A stretch of 64,000 nucleotides of DNA from Ypsolopha sequella (taxonomy: Eukaryota; Arthropoda; Insecta; Lepidoptera; Ypsolophidae), in NCBI GenBank assembly GCA_934047225.1, contig OW204011.1, positions 13,714,339 through 13,778,338 on the forward strand. The letters run 5' to 3'. Under the pieces are notes generated by a model that saw only the letters and a list, made by a program, of their open reading frames with translations, searched no databases and was not told the origin of the DNA. Positions 11,059 through 22,335 of this stretch are shown here, piece by piece (position 1 is the stretch's first letter; every line of letters starts with the position of its first letter). The position numbers and the translations under genes are program-made.

Positions 11059-12045
11059 ACCATCGGCGTATCGACGTATTCTCATATCGGCGTATCGACG
11101 TATCGGCGTATCGACGTATCGTTGTATCGACGTATCCCCGTATCGACGTATCGTCGTATCGACGTATCGTTGTATCGACGTATCCCCGTATCGACATATC
11201 GACGTATCGGCGTATCGGCGTATCGACGTATCGTTGTATCGACGTATCGTCATATCCTCGTATCGTCGTATCGACGTATCGACGTATCGTTGTATCGAAG
11301 TATCCCCGTATCGACGTATCGACGTATTGACGTATCGTTGTATCGACGTATCCCCGTATCGACGTATCGTCGTATCGACGTATCGGCGTATCGACGTATC
11401 GGCGTATCGACGTATCGTTGTATCCCCGTATCGACGTATCGTCGTATCGGCGTATCGACGTATCGTTGTATCCCCGTATCGACGTATCGTCGTATCGACG
11501 TATCGTTGTATCGACGTATCCCCGTATCGACGTATTGACGTATCGACGTATCGGCGTATCGGCGTATCGACGTATCCCCGTATCGGCGTATCGTCGTATC
11601 AACGTATCGGCGTATCGACGTATCGGCGTATTGACGTATCGTTGTATCCCCGTATCGACGTATCGTCGTATCGGCGTATCGACGTATCGTTGTATCCCCG
11701 TATCGACGTATCGTCGTATCGACGTATCGTTGTATCGACGTATCCCCGTATCGACGTATTGACGTATCGATGTATCGGCGTATCGACGTATCCCCGTATT
11801 GGCGTATCGTCGTATCGACGTATCGGCGTATCGACGTATCGGCGTATCGACGTATCGTTGTATCCCCGTATCGACGTATCGTCGTATCGACGTATCGTTG
11901 TATCGACGTATCCCCGTATCGACGTATTGACGTATCGACGTATCCCCGTATCGACGTATCGACGTATCGGCGTATTGACGTATCGTTCTATCGACGTATC
12001 CCCGTATCGACGTATCGTCGTATCGACGTATCGTTGTATCATCAT
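11059..12045. repeat. 8-bp tandem array GTATCNNN, about 120 units
   Basis: Nearly uninterrupted 8-bp units GTATCGAC, GTATCGGC, GTATCGTC, GTATCGTT, GTATCCCC and GTATTGAC. The order is not random: the block starting GTTGTATCCCC at 11417 recurs at 11641 (224 bp, 28 units) and again at 11857 (216 bp, 27 units), so there is a higher-order period. Because 8 is not a multiple of 3 and the units lack stops, long frames stay open on both strands. They encode a reiterated YRRIDVS-type string and are not genes. Confidence 0.95.
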
Positions 12046-12771
12046 CGTTATCATTATCTTTGCAAGTATGACTTTCGAAAAATAAAATTTTGAAATATAA
12101 AAATTAGATGCAAACACAATTACGCAAAAAAATGCCATTGCGAACAAACCGTTTTGTCAACTGGGTTGAATTTTATACATCGTAGATGCATTATACTTAT
12201 TATTGAAAACTAGCACGTGCACGGGTTAATGACCGCGGATCCACACCGCTCGTGGGAGCTAAGAAATAGCGCTCGCGGCCGGTGACGGCCGGTCGCGCAA
12301 ACAGTTGAGGTGCGGGGATGCGGGGGCAAAATCACTAATTTGTCCAGGTTTATACGCAGCCTTAAAGACCAGAAAAATGTTTAAAATAATGAGTTTTCGC
12401 CCTAAAATCGAGTACTTTTACAAGGCTTCGTTAAGTGACTTATGAACATTTAACAAGCAAGGTAAGCACATACACCACTTGGAAATGTCATCAATATTCA
12501 AATAAATTAAAACAGAATAAAAAATAACAAGTAATCGAGGCACAATTAAGGTATTCGGAAATAATAATTATTTCTAACGCAAAGGGCGAGACTCGCTCTG
12601 CACAGTTCGAACGGCGTGGGGCAAAGCGTGAGGCGCTTGTTTAGATCAGCCAGCCAAATATGCGCTTTATTGTCGCGATACGTCTCGCTTCAAGTCGGAG
12701 TTGGCATCGTCCTGCACCGGGTTCTCAACCAAAAATAAAAACCGCTAACCACCCCAACAAGTAGGTCATAC
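12046..12771. other. Intronic spacer, no gene
   Basis: No gene or clear element. Around 12220-12310 there is a short GC-rich patch (GCGGCCGGTGACGGCCGGTC contains a direct GACGGCCGGT/GCGGCCGGT duplication). Confidence 0.5.
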
Positions 12772-13137
12772 CTGCAAAGACGATGTTGCTAGGGTCACTG
12801 ACGCCCACATACCCGACAGCTATCGCTCGGAACTCTATCTTCAGAAACTGGTCGTTGATATCACTCGTCATGATGTCCGTTAACGACACATTCACATGCA
12901 GTCTATCCAAGTCAACGTCTTGATCCGGATTAAACTCTGTCCATTTCTCCGTTGTATTCTTTTCAAAGTTCGCGAGTTTGTAAATTCGATACTGGAATCT
13001 CAGTTTGATGATTTTGTTGACAGGGTAGTAATGTTTGTCGATCTCAAAATCGAAATCTCTTTTGTTCACTTGTTGTGTGTCCGTAAAAGATCTCAGGATT
13101 CCAACTAGAGTCAGATTTTCTGGTGCAGACGGCCTCA
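12772..13137 (-). CDS. FN3-repeat gene, exon for domain 4
   Basis: 122 codons between the acceptor TTTTTTTTTCAG and the donor GCAG|GTATGA, phase 1 at both ends. It begins RPSAPENLTLVGI and shows KRDFDFEIDKHYYPVNKI, LRFQYRIYKL and FRAIAVGYVGVSDPSNIVF. The framework PxNLTL ... K-R-F-F-F ... VNKI ... FRAI-V-Y-G-S-SNIV is shared with the 16485-16838 exon, so the two domains are clear duplicates. Candidate N-glycosylation sites include NLT near the start. The domain is longer than a minimal FN3 because of an acidic loop (DQDVDLDRLHVNVSL). Cytokine-receptor or adhesion-type extracellular identity is a guess. Confidence 0.75.
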
Positions 13138-13429
13138 CTGAAAAAAAAAAGTAAAATATTAAAGGGCTTCAGAAGCTAAAGAAGTTTACCAGACCACGCA
13201 ATATGTTTTGCGAAAAAAAGGTTTTATGTATGAGACACTGGCCAGCTATAATTTATTTTGAAAAAAACAATTACCTAAAAGTAAAAATACGAACGTTCCA
13301 ACTTCAAAATTTCCATCCAGATTTTTACGAGCTAAATTGAACTATCGTGTTTCATAAAAAAATGAACCTGCGTCGGGAACATTTTCACGTGATGATTTTT
13401 TTTCGATTTCAAATGTCGCCTTAACCGGA

Positions 13430-14411
13430 TGAATGGTATGATAGACTTCAAATGGAATTTATGGATAAAAACACTTCTAAGGCAACCGTGTACCGCGGGT
13501 ATAATGAGTTTACGCGCGGTCGACTAACTTTGAGGGATGAAGAAACAAGTGTTTGCTCTTTGACGGCTATTAAAAAAGGAAACGTGCTAAAAATTCAAAA
13601 ATTCCATTCAAAAGAATAGGTGAATTACGTACAAAGAGATTCAACACACATTGCAGATCAGATCGGGAAACGTTAATGAGATTCTTCACGAGCACCTTCG
13701 CGTGAGGAGGATAGTTTCACGCTGGGTGCCAATGCTGCTTTCAACGCTGCTCCGAAGCAGGCCCGCGTGGAATGGTGCAGTGACATGATTGATAAATTTG
13801 AAGCAGGCTCGTCCCGTCATGTCTACGACATTATTACAGGTATCTTGGATTTATCAATACGATCCAGAAACAAAACTCCAGTCGACAGTTTGACATTTTG
13901 AAACCGAAACAACGTCTACCACGGTGAAGCGATTGAGAAGCGCAGGGAAGATTTTGATCGCTAGATTTTTAAATTTGATGGGGCATTTGTTGTCAATTCT
14001 TTTACGAAATCAAAGTAGCCTAAATGCCGAATGCTATAGTACCGAATGCTTGCCAGAAGTTTTCACCGATGTGTGCAACAAGCAACCGAACACGGGAAAG
14101 TATTCTGTAACCAAGGGGCTTTGCGGGCCACTGCTTCACCTTGACAACGCACAAGCGCATTCAGCGCTCAAAACGAGGGACTTCCTGGAAAGCGTGTGCT
14201 TTCCGTTAAACTTTTGTGTCACCCTCCTTACAGCCCTGATTTTGCACCGTGTGTCTTCTTTTTATTTCCTAAAATAAAAAATCAACTCAAAGGGATACAG
14301 TTTCATCGCCGGAAGATCGTAGAGTTCATAGATCGTAGATTCGGGAAGGCCCTAGAAGAGGTGTCTGGGCGGACTGAAAAAAGTGTTTCAAAAATTGGTT
14401 TATACGCATGA
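13430..14411 (+). pseudogene. Decayed mariner-family transposase
   Basis: Fragments in changing frames follow the order of a mariner transposase: YNEFTRGRLTLRDEE (N-terminal helix region, about 13500), ARVEWCSDMIDKFEAGSS (about 13765), IYQYDPETK-like residues near the first catalytic Asp (about 13850), LLHLDNAQAHSALKTRDFL (second Asp, about 14125) and HPPYSPDFAPCVFFLFPKIK (14214-14273). In the last motif the third catalytic Asp of D-D-34-D has become Val (PCV instead of PCD). Several frameshifts plus this loss make it inactive. Terminal inverted repeats were not located. Confidence 0.8.
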
Positions 14412-14909
14412 AATTTTGTATAGATGCTGGTGGAGAGTTCTTTGAAAAGATTTAATAATAAAACTATACACCATAAACCATTTTTTTTTACTTTCGCAAA
14501 ATTTTCCGAGTATCCCACGTATGTTAAGGCATGCTGATTTAAAAATCATTTCGAAATAATAAACTTTTGGCAATAATTCATTGTTTCTGCAGCAAACTAA
14601 AATAATCAGATAATAGATATTTTTGGAATTTGCTGAATACAGGAATTGGTCACGTTTGAGCCGATTTCGTCGCGGGCACAACATTGAAAACTTGTTTCAG
14701 GAGAAACATACCTTCGGCATTATTTGTGGATTATCTCAAACATATTTTTGGTTAATTTTAATCTAGATAACATTTAACACAAAGCACATTCGGCTACAAT
14801 TTTGGTAAATAACCGTTAAATTTACGAATATTATAAAACTTCACGATTTTTAGTTCTACATAAACATAGATCTAGAAAATGTGAATAGATTCAGCTTAAA
14901 ATATTATAA
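14412..14909. other. Spacer, nothing recognised
   Basis: AT-rich sequence after the mariner relic. It may include the mariner 3' non-coding end, but no inverted repeat was found. Confidence 0.4.
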
Positions 14910-15300
14910 TATCAAATCAAATCAAATAAAATATTTTTATTTCGGGCTAGGCCATCGTTGTTAGTACTACAAATAACTTATTAACTATGTTAGTATAAAT
15001 AACCTATATTATTATAAACTAACTTGGGACTCTGTCCATATGTACTGAGACCCAGTGTCCCAGGATTGAACTATCAGTCCTGTTGGCAATATTGTTCAGG
15101 AGACCATTGACGCTGCCGCGCGACCTGTGCATCAACGAGGCAGTTCTGTTGCGTACTATGGCATATAAATCCTGGGTACGAGCCTCAGCAAACATGCCTG
15201 TAGCACTACAGTAATGTGGCAGCCCCATCAGTATCCTGAATGAATTGAAGAGTGTTTTAGAAAAACAACCAATGTCACTTTTCTGACATTTTACAGCAAG
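14910..15300 (-). mobile_element. LINE 3' fragment, RT carboxy end
   Basis: On the minus strand 15243-15019 reads FRILMGLPHYCSATGMFAEA then ASLMHRSRGSVNGLLNNI and HWVSVH, ending in a stop. This is the conserved carboxy tail of a lepidopteran non-LTR reverse transcriptase (R-CSAxxMFxxAR ... RxAS-L-R-R-S-N). After the stop there is a short 3' UTR with CCCGAAATAAAAATATTTTA and a short ATTTG-type tail near 14920. It is 5'-truncated and probably dead. Confidence 0.65.
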
Positions 15301-15320
15301 TAAATATCAAGATCAATCAG

Positions 15321-15727
15321 TCAATCTACCCACTGTTGGGCATAGGTAAATAAAACCTTATAAAATTAGTTCCATGGAAAAAATCCTTATTTATGTTTTT
15401 TTATTAAACTTGGATATAAGAAAATACTTAATTTTGTAAATATAAAGTTTAAAAAATTTTGTTCATTTATTGGCTATTCTTCATAGACACGTTACCGATG
15501 TTAGTGGTTTTTTCAGAAGCACTCAATCTACCCACTGTTGGGCATAGGTAAATAAAACCTTATAAAATTAGTTCCATGGAAAAAATCCTTATTTATGTTT
15601 TTTTATTAAACTTGGATATAAGAAAATACTTAATTTTGTAAATATAAAGTTTAAAAAAATTTTGTTCATTTATTGGCTATTCTTCATAGACAGGTTACCG
15701 ATGTTAGTGGTTTTTTCAGAAGCACTC
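15321..15727. repeat. 212-bp tandem duplication
   Basis: Two head-to-tail copies: 15321-15532 and 15533 to about 15727. Both start TCAATCTACCCACTGTTGGG and end TTTTTTCAGAAGCACTC. I see one substitution (ACACGTT/ACAGGTT) and one extra A in the second copy, so the duplication is recent. Non-coding. Confidence 0.9.
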
Positions 15728-16309
15728 TGTTTTTGTAGCTCCATTTTGAATGTACTTTGGTTGTATTTGGTGATTCTAATATTACCAAATTATTATATGT
15801 GCAATAGAGAATCTACAGAGCAAAAAAAAACAAATTCGAAAAAATTGGACATAGGTTGCTTTTCCAAAACAGTCTTCAATTCCCATAGCTTAATTTTTAA
15901 AAGATTTTATTTTTAATTTTTTTCGGAGAATTTAAGTCATTTTAGGACATGGTTTTCATTATTTTGCTATATATATTGACCATTATTTTTTTATGATTTT
16001 TTAAAGAATTGTCCGATGACCTTGTCACTTGAGAATTTTAGATGTGTGATTGCTTTTAAAAAAAGTGGTCTGTCTCTGTCTGTCTACTCATCTGTCATCT
16101 AGCTGTCAAATTAGTCTGAAGCAAATTATTATAAATTTATCTTGATAGCAAAGGACACATTTCTAAACAGCCATTAATCAAGTGACGTCACACAAGAGCA
16201 AATGGAAGTTGCAGCTTTTTTGGTAAAAATATTCATCATCATGAGGTTTTTTAGACCAAAACTTCGAAAATACAGCTTTTTAAACCTAAATCTCGAAATG
16301 GTTTTTGAA
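15728..16309. other. Intronic spacer with shared repeat text
   Basis: The stretch around 15880-16140 (TTTTCATTATTTTGCTATAT, GAATTGTCCGATGA) recurs at about 19855-20040, and the GTCTGTC-TGTCTACTCAT text recurs near 21660. It is interspersed repeat material with no gene. Confidence 0.45.
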
Positions 16310-16387
16310 TTAACACACCTTAAAATAATTAACACACCTTAAAATAATTAACACACCTTAAAATAATTAACACACCTTAAAATAATT
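16310..16387. repeat. 19-bp tandem repeat, 4 copies
   Basis: Unit TTAACACACCTTAAAATAA repeated four times with no visible change. Confidence 0.95.
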
Positions 16388-16484
16388 TAATCTATGCCAA
16401 TTATAATAACATTCCATAGATATCTCACAATTTTTTTAGGCGTTTGAATCAAGGTTTGCGCGTGATGGCGCCTCAGGTACTAAC

Positions 16485-16838
16485 CAACGGTAACGATGTT
16501 GCTGAATTTCTTGCTGGTGCCAATGTACGCTATAGACATTGCCCTGAACTGTATCGCCGGAACCTCGTAGGTGGGGTAGTCAGGCAGCACAATTTTGGCT
16601 TGCTTGACATTGGAACTGAATTCCAGCGGGGTGTGATTCTGCCAGGGACCCCACATCTTCATGTAATTGTCCTTACCGATGCGAATCTCAAACAGGATCT
16701 GCCTTATTTTATTGACTTTACGATAATTAGTGTCAATAAACTTAAAATGGAAGTTTCTTTTGTTATCTTTGCCTTTGTCCGAGGCGGATATTGATATCTG
16801 TTCGAGGGTTAAGTTTAAAGGTGGGGACTCTGGCCCAT
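16485..16838 (-). CDS. FN3-repeat gene, exon for domain 3
   Basis: 118 codons between the acceptor TCTTTTACAG and the donor GTTG|GTTAGT; phase 1 at both ends. The domain reads PPLNLTLEQISISA, then KRNFHFKFIDTNYRKVNKI, LFEIRIGKDNY, MWGPWQNHTPLEF and IQFRAMSIAYIGTSKKFSNI. It is the closest relative of domain 4 in spacing and motif order. Potential N-glycosylation sites are NLT and NHT. The string WGPWQ sits before strand E, not at the usual WSxWS position, so it should not be taken as a cytokine-receptor signature. The frame is intact and the donor is the weakest of the set (GTTAGT). Confidence 0.75.
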
Positions 16839-17387
16839 CTGTAAAAGACAGAAATTCTGTAAAACCATAGACTAAGTATTAGTACGTATAGGATAGGCCG
16901 ACAACCTATACACAAAGAGTTAAGGTGATATACCGTGCTAGCAAAGTTCCCCGTTACTCCAGGCAGAAAGACCGGCAGTGCGAAAGGGACGGAATCGGGG
17001 AAAATTGTCAAAAAGTCGGTTTTAAATTAATGCAAAATTAACTAAAATAGCTACAAAAAATTCCATAACCAGTAATTTAGGTGTAGTTAAAACCCATCTA
17101 AATAAATATTTTTTAAGCCTGTATATTATCCTAATTTGTCAGAATATCAAAAAAAGTGTAAATTTAGACCTGATTTCAATAATTATTTCTATCGAATGAA
17201 ATTCCTCCTATCGCGTTTCTGATAGACCAAAATCTAGTAAAAGGTCCCAAAATTGTTATACTAATTTATTTTACTTGGAACTTCATTAAAAGAGCAGATA
17301 AATGACTTCAAAAAGTGTCAATTTTCACGGTATAGCCCCTTAAAATGAAAATTTCTTGAATATCGACTTCAATAATTGTTCATATTA
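16839..17387. other. Intronic spacer, no gene
   Basis: No ORF with recognisable domains. The text is AT-rich apart from the first 170 bp next to the exon. Confidence 0.4.
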
Positions 17388-17532
17388 AGACAAGTGAAGA
17401 AAGCGCAATTATAAAAATATAAAATTATAAAAAGAAAGCGTAATTATAAAAGACAAGTGAAGAAAGCGCAATTATAAAAATATAAAATTATAAAAAGAAA
17501 GCGTAATTATAAAAGACAAGTGAAGAAAGCGC
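17388..17532. repeat. 63-bp tandem repeat, 2.3 copies
   Basis: Unit beginning AGACAAGTGAAGAAAGCGCA at 17388, 17451 and 17514 (truncated). The two full copies look identical. Within each unit TATAAAATTATAAAAAGAAA and AATTATAAAA form smaller repeats. Confidence 0.9.
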
Positions 17533-18214
17533 GTTCTGACAATTAATTAATCTTTATTATTTTCTGTGTGCATGTTAGTTTTAAGATTGGTTGTGGATTT
17601 TAGCTTTGTAGTATAATTCTTTAAACAAAAATATAATATTACTTTTATCTTTATCTCCTGTCTGCGTCACTTCAAACATTTATATTATCTGTGAGTATGT
17701 TAAGGATAGTCGTACAATGAAAAACTACCTATACCTTTACTGTAATGTATGTACCTATGTGCCCCTCTCTGTTTGTACTCCTTGTTTGTAAATAAATAAA
17801 TGGACCCCCATACATCAAGGCGTAGCAAATTTTTTACGCGCCCTTCCAACACTAGGTGTCGCCAAGTGTTGCAAATAAGCATATTTTTTTTAATTGGCTG
17901 CAAGTAAACTCTCATAGTTACCAACTTAACATGTGGCTGTAATAGCTTTCCTTAGAAAAACTAGATGGCGCTAAATTGGCAACACTAACAGTGAATATTT
18001 CAGCGCCATCTATTATCGAAGTGGTAATTATTTTTTTGTTACGTGACATCGCTGTGCCACTAGCGTCGCCAATCGGTCTTTTTAGTATCGTGTTCGTTAG
18101 AAGATTTAGCAACGCCATCTAGATTTCGTTAGAATTTGACACCTTTTTTGTGGCTACAAACTGATGTTTGAGAACTGCTAGTCTATACGTAGTAAAACTT
18201 AATCTATGGTAAAA
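17533..18214. other. Intronic spacer, no gene
   Basis: Contains two inverted GATGGCGCT/AGCGCCATC strings at 17965-18010 and GTTGCAAATAAG-type text. No gene is seen. Confidence 0.4.
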
Positions 18215-18660
18215 CTATGTAGAGCAGCAGTGGTAGCAGCTCAGGGTTAAAACGCTGGCCTCTCAATCTTGAGATCCAGGTTCAATCCCCGGTCGGGCAT
18301 TCTCCAATGAGCTTTTCGGAATTTATGTGCGTAATATTTGTGCTTACTTACCACTTGCTGGTCGGTGAAGGAAAACATTGTAAGGAAACCTGCACGCCCT
18401 TAAAAGCGTGTATTTGAACGGCGATAGGGTTCACCACTCATCAGAATGGGACGTAATAATCGTCGGTGAAACGCGGGTGTACCGAGTGTTGACTATAACT
18501 TGCATTTCACAGTTCACACTCGGAATACCTCTGACACGCCCTCGGGGATTCATGTCGTGATGATATGTAGAGCCTCATAACACCCAGACGCTTTTTCAAG
18601 AAGATCATAGCGACACAGCAGAAATAGTAGTGCTAGAAGTATTAACGGCCCTAATAAAAC

Positions 18661-18707
<47 letters not shown>

Positions 18708-18712
18708 ATGAA

Positions 18713-18747
<35 letters not shown>

Positions 18748-18755
18748 ATCCTACA
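18215..18755 (+). mobile_element. tRNA-derived SINE with (TAAA)n tail
   Basis: The head has polymerase III promoter-like boxes: TGGTAGCAGCTCAGGGT (A-box-like, about 18229) and GGTTCAATCCC (B-box-like, 18279-18289). The body contains GGTGAAACGCGGGTGTACCG and ends at a TAAA/TAAATAAA microsatellite (18656-18749). A body fragment recurs at 60770-60915. It is not a functional tRNA: the cloverleaf is not closed and the sequence continues for 400 bp. Confidence 0.7.
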
Positions 18756-18897
18756 AAAAGGCTTTCACTGACTTGGTGTTCATTAACACACAGCAATTTT
18801 TTTGACATAGAGATTTTTGTTTCTTTTTAGAGTTCCGTAGTACCTAAAACAACATAAAATGATAATAGACTTTTCTTGTCTTTTCGATTAAAGAAAT

Positions 18898-19178
18898 TAT
18901 ATATACGAGGTGAGTTTTTGATCATCGTCCAAATTCATACTGGAGGCTTGATAAGTGATCAGTATCTTGGATCAATAACAATTTTTGTGAAATTCGTAAA
19001 ATTAAATTTGGGCTTCCTATAGAAATTCACTTCCAGTTCCGAGTGAATCACTATGGGGAGGCGAAATTTCATTTTACGAATTCCACAACAATTTTTATTG
19101 ATCCATGTTACTGATCACTTACCAAGCCACCAGTATGAATTTGGACGATGATCAAAAAGTTACCTTGTATATATACGA
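18898..19178. mobile_element. Foldback MITE, about 280 bp, family B copy 1
   Basis: The left arm TGATCATCGTCCAAATTCAT pairs with the right arm ATGAATTTGGACGATGATCA. Inner arms (AATTCGTAAAATTAAATTT / GAAATTTCATTTTACGAATT) also pair. Related ends occur at 23895-24175 (GAATTCATAGTGGAGACTCG / CGAGTCTCCAGTATGAATTC) and 33640-33890. No ORF. Confidence 0.65.
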
Positions 19179-19218
19179 AAACACAAAAAATATAATTACA
19201 GGTAAGTAGTATAATATA

Positions 19219-19247
19219 TTTCGACCACTAATTGTGGTCGGCATCAG
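19219..19247 (-). ncRNA. Hammerhead-like core motif
   Basis: On the minus strand: CTGATGC, then a perfect 7-bp stem CGACCAC / GTGGTCG around the loop AATTA, then AAAT. This is the layout CUGAUGA-stem II-GAAA of a hammerhead ribozyme with the last A of the box changed to C. Related copies with different but still pairing stems lie at 37213, 38161 and 55571. Stems I and III were not established, so activity is unproven. Confidence 0.4.
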
Positions 19248-19318
19248 TTACACAATTATATATAAAAGTTAAAAATTAATAATTATTAATTATAGATACT
19301 TATGATACTGAATATATT

Positions 19319-19780
19319 TTTTTTTTTTTTTACCTAAAAGGTACAAAAGGAACCTTATGGTGAGACTCCGTTGTCCGTCCGTCCGTATGTCGCAGCCTCA
19401 TAACTTTAGCACCGTTAAAGACAAATACATGAAATTTGGCACAAAAATAGCATTAGTTTGCGCACATACCACGGTGTAAAAAAAAATGAAAAGGTTGAAA
19501 AAGTTGTAGATATTAAAAAGTTGATTGTAAAAATAAATACTTTTTTAATATTTACGGGCACGGTTTTGAGAAATCTTTAAAAACCCCAAAAATATGTATG
19601 TCCCCTCCCTTATCTCCGTAACTGGTGGACCAAAAAATATGAAAATAATCATGTTTACGTAAAGATTACAGAAAAAATAAAGTGATTGAGAAATTCACGA
19701 AAAAAAATGACAAAATTAAATTTATTCTCCACAATACGAAACCCTAGGTACGCGAGTCTGACTTGCATTTGGCCGGTTTT
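19319..19780 (-). repeat. Interspersed repeat (GGCCAAGT ... ACGGAACCCT family)
   Basis: On the minus strand it starts with CGGCCAAATGCAAGTCAGAC and ends with AACCTTATGGTGAGAC-type text read in reverse; it carries a GGACGGACGG string. It is the inverted counterpart of 57003-57795 and shares its 3' part with 62500-62830. It is a high-copy type of lepidopteran repeat with no ORF. Confidence 0.6.
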
Positions 19781-20043
19781 TTTTTGTACCTTTTATAAGT
19801 ACCAGATATGCCATAACAATATTTTTGATGGTAGTGGATAAATTTGATTTTCCCATAGCTTAATTTCTAAAAGATTTGTAATTTTTTTTTTTCAGAGAAT
19901 ATACGTCATTTTAAGACTTGGTTTTCATTATTTTGATATATAAATTAACCATTATTTTTTTATATTTTTTCAAAGAATTGTCCGATATGATATCACTTGA
20001 AAATTATAAACATTATACTTATTGTGATGTGTGATTGCTTATA

Positions 20044-21653
20044 AAAAAAACCAGCCAAGTGCGAGTCGGACTCGCGCATGAAGGGTTCCGTACCATTATC
20101 TATAATAATACAGATCGCGCCAAACTTCTAGCCCGCTCGGAAGTTGCACTTCCCAAGAACCGAATCGCCCCGTGTTTAGAGGGCACTAAAAGTTTGGTGC
20201 GATCTGTACTCGTTAACTTGTATAGCCTACTTAGCTGTGATAGTTTTCCTTTGACAAATGATCAATGGAAATGTGTGTTTGTGGAATTTATGTTTTTTTA
20301 ATCCAATTTAATTTAATTCAATTCAATAAATAATATTATTTTATTTTGTTAATTATCATATATCCTTAGTGTTTTTTAGACAATTTTATAATTATTCGTC
20401 AATGTATATGTATATTTTGTTTGAAATAAAGGCGTTATTATTATTATTATTATTATGTAGGTACACTTTTCAGTCACGGGCCCATAGGGACCCGGTCATT
20501 TGAAAGGCATTCATGGGGCCGAAGCCAACATTGAAGAGGCCTTTGGTACCATTTAATCTAAATGTGAGATGGCTGCATCCATGGAGGCCTCTCCCTCAAT
20601 GTATCATTGTGATACACTAACGGACAGTCCCCCACAGTTGCCAAACTATTGCCAGGAAGGAAGAGACTTGGAGTGGGCTATGAGGATGGGATGCTAAATG
20701 GGCCGAATAACAGGGCTATGGAGTGAGATAACGGACATCTGCCTCGAAAATCTCTCACAAATTTAAATATGGCAGATGGTGACTTGCTGCTTAATAACTA
20801 TCCAACAGGATAGCCGTTGTGGGCCCCCTATCTAGCCACAATGGGGCGGCCAGGGGGCAACACTATGTAAGCAGCTAAGGTTGTCGAGAGGTGAGTCTGC
20901 GGGGCGCAAGATCCTTCTACAGTCAAGTGCCCCCGGCGTTATGACATTTTACACTTCCAACCTGGAGCATAGGTTCCGCTCTTGCATCTCCACTCCGGCC
21001 GGCTGGTTAAGGCAAGCGCAGAGGCAGAGGGTGTGTTTCTGTGTGTATGTATGTGTGTAAGCGCATGTGTGATAGTGTCCCCTGGAGATAGGGTCCGTGG
21101 TGTCGCCACTCACCATCGGCTCGCCGCCCTGCGGTGACTGATTGCACTGGACGTATAGGACATACCAGAGGGCGATGGGGTCGTCACATCCATACGCCTT
21201 TATTATTATTATTATTATTATTATTATACTACTGCCGTGATTTTTTTCACGTCTCCAAATACAACCGTTTCGCCGGCAGGGGGGACAACTGACTCTAACA
21301 AAAATTAACACGTTTGAGTTTAATATTTCGAAAACGGAACCCTAGATCGAAAAATGGTCTTCTTATACTCGCAATATTTTTAATTACCTATCCAACGACA
21401 CCCTACATTAGGGGACAGACGAGAAAAAAAAATCATCCCCACTTTACGTGTAAGGGAGGTACCCAAAAAAAAATCTTTTCCAAAATTTTACTGTACCACT
21501 TTATTGGCGTGATAAATATGTATTCAATTACCAAATTACAGCTTTCTAGTACTAATAGTCTCTAAGCTAAGCCGCGGACAGACATACAGACAGACAGACA
21601 GACGGACATGGCGAAACTATAAGGGTTCCTTGTTGTTGACTACGGAACCCTAA
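20044..21653 (+). repeat. Interspersed repeat split by a roughly 970-bp insertion
   Basis: The left part, 20044 to about 20253 (CAAGTGCGAGTCGGACTCGC, CAGATCGCGCCAAACTTCTA), and the right part, about 21226-21653 (ACTACTGCCGTGATTTTTTT to TGACTACGGAACCCTAAAC), are contiguous in the copy at 25449-26085. The inserted segment holds two retroelement 3' ends: one ending in TTA repeats at 20438-20456, and a second, about 20457-21225, ending in TTA repeats at about 21199-21225. The latter carries GC-rich text but no intact ORF. Confidence 0.6.
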
Positions 21654-21722
21654 ACAGTGGTCTGTCTTTGTCTGTCTACTCATTTGTCATCTACCTGTCA
21701 AATCAGTCCGAAGCAAATTAAT

Positions 21723-22335
21723 ATACAGGGTGGAAAAAAGGAGACGGCCAGTTCCCCATAAGCAAAATGCCTTAAGAGTGTACACAAATATATTGTGGTC
21801 AGTGATAAAGAACAAATTCAGAATAACACGGTTTGACTATCCATTTAAAACGGACACCATCTTATAATAACTTTTTATGATAAATCCTTTTTATTTTGAG
21901 GTTATTTTCATATGGCATTGCGAAAATAAACTTAAGCGCGTTTGAAACGTTCATAGTTGTAACAATGTTTCACGATGATTCTGATATGTTTAAAAGGGTC
22001 ATTCTCAAATGTCAGTCGTAATGTAATCTATATCAGAATCCAGAAGAAAAGCATGAATCGTGAAATAAAAAGCTGTGACTGCCGATTGCGTCACGCATAA
22101 CTCTATCAAAGCACGCTGGAAGCGTAGTTTGTGGACTATTTGGTAGATGGCGCCCTTTCGTTTCGTTCGGTGTTCGCTCTCATGACTGGCTGCGACATTA
22201 AGTACTTATATTATTTTAATATGTGTGTCCGTGTTATTATGAAATTGAAACTAGCTATGAATAAATCTAACAGAAATTATAGAATAAATTTATTTCATGT
22301 ACGCGGTTAAGGCTGATTCTGACCATCTCCTTTAA
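21723..22335. mobile_element. Non-autonomous element with ACAGGGTGGAAAAAA end
   Basis: The left end ACAGGGTGGAAAAAAGGAGA is followed by CGGCCAGTTCC. The right end near 22313-22332 reads CTGATTCTGACCATCTCCTT, an imperfect inverted repeat of the left end. It abuts the foldback at 22330-23360, whose right end carries the same ACAGGGTGGAAAAAA motif inverted. No ORF. Confidence 0.45.

Noticed and set aside
10990..12147. Six long ORFs (72 to 283 codons) on both strands over the GTATCNNN array, some with ordinary start codons
   Set aside because: They follow automatically from an 8-bp stop-free repeat, encode the same reiterated motif in every frame and show no gene signals.
16590..16640. WGPWQ as a cytokine-receptor WSxWS box
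   Set aside because: It lies mid-domain, not near the carboxy end of the FN3 module, and is absent from sister domains.
18229..18300. Functional tRNA gene
   Set aside because: A and B boxes are present but the acceptor stem does not close and the sequence runs on into a SINE body with a TAAA tail.
18605..18808. 67-codon minus-strand ORF with a membrane-like LFIY run
   Set aside because: The hydrophobic run is the (TAAA)n microsatellite read in reverse.
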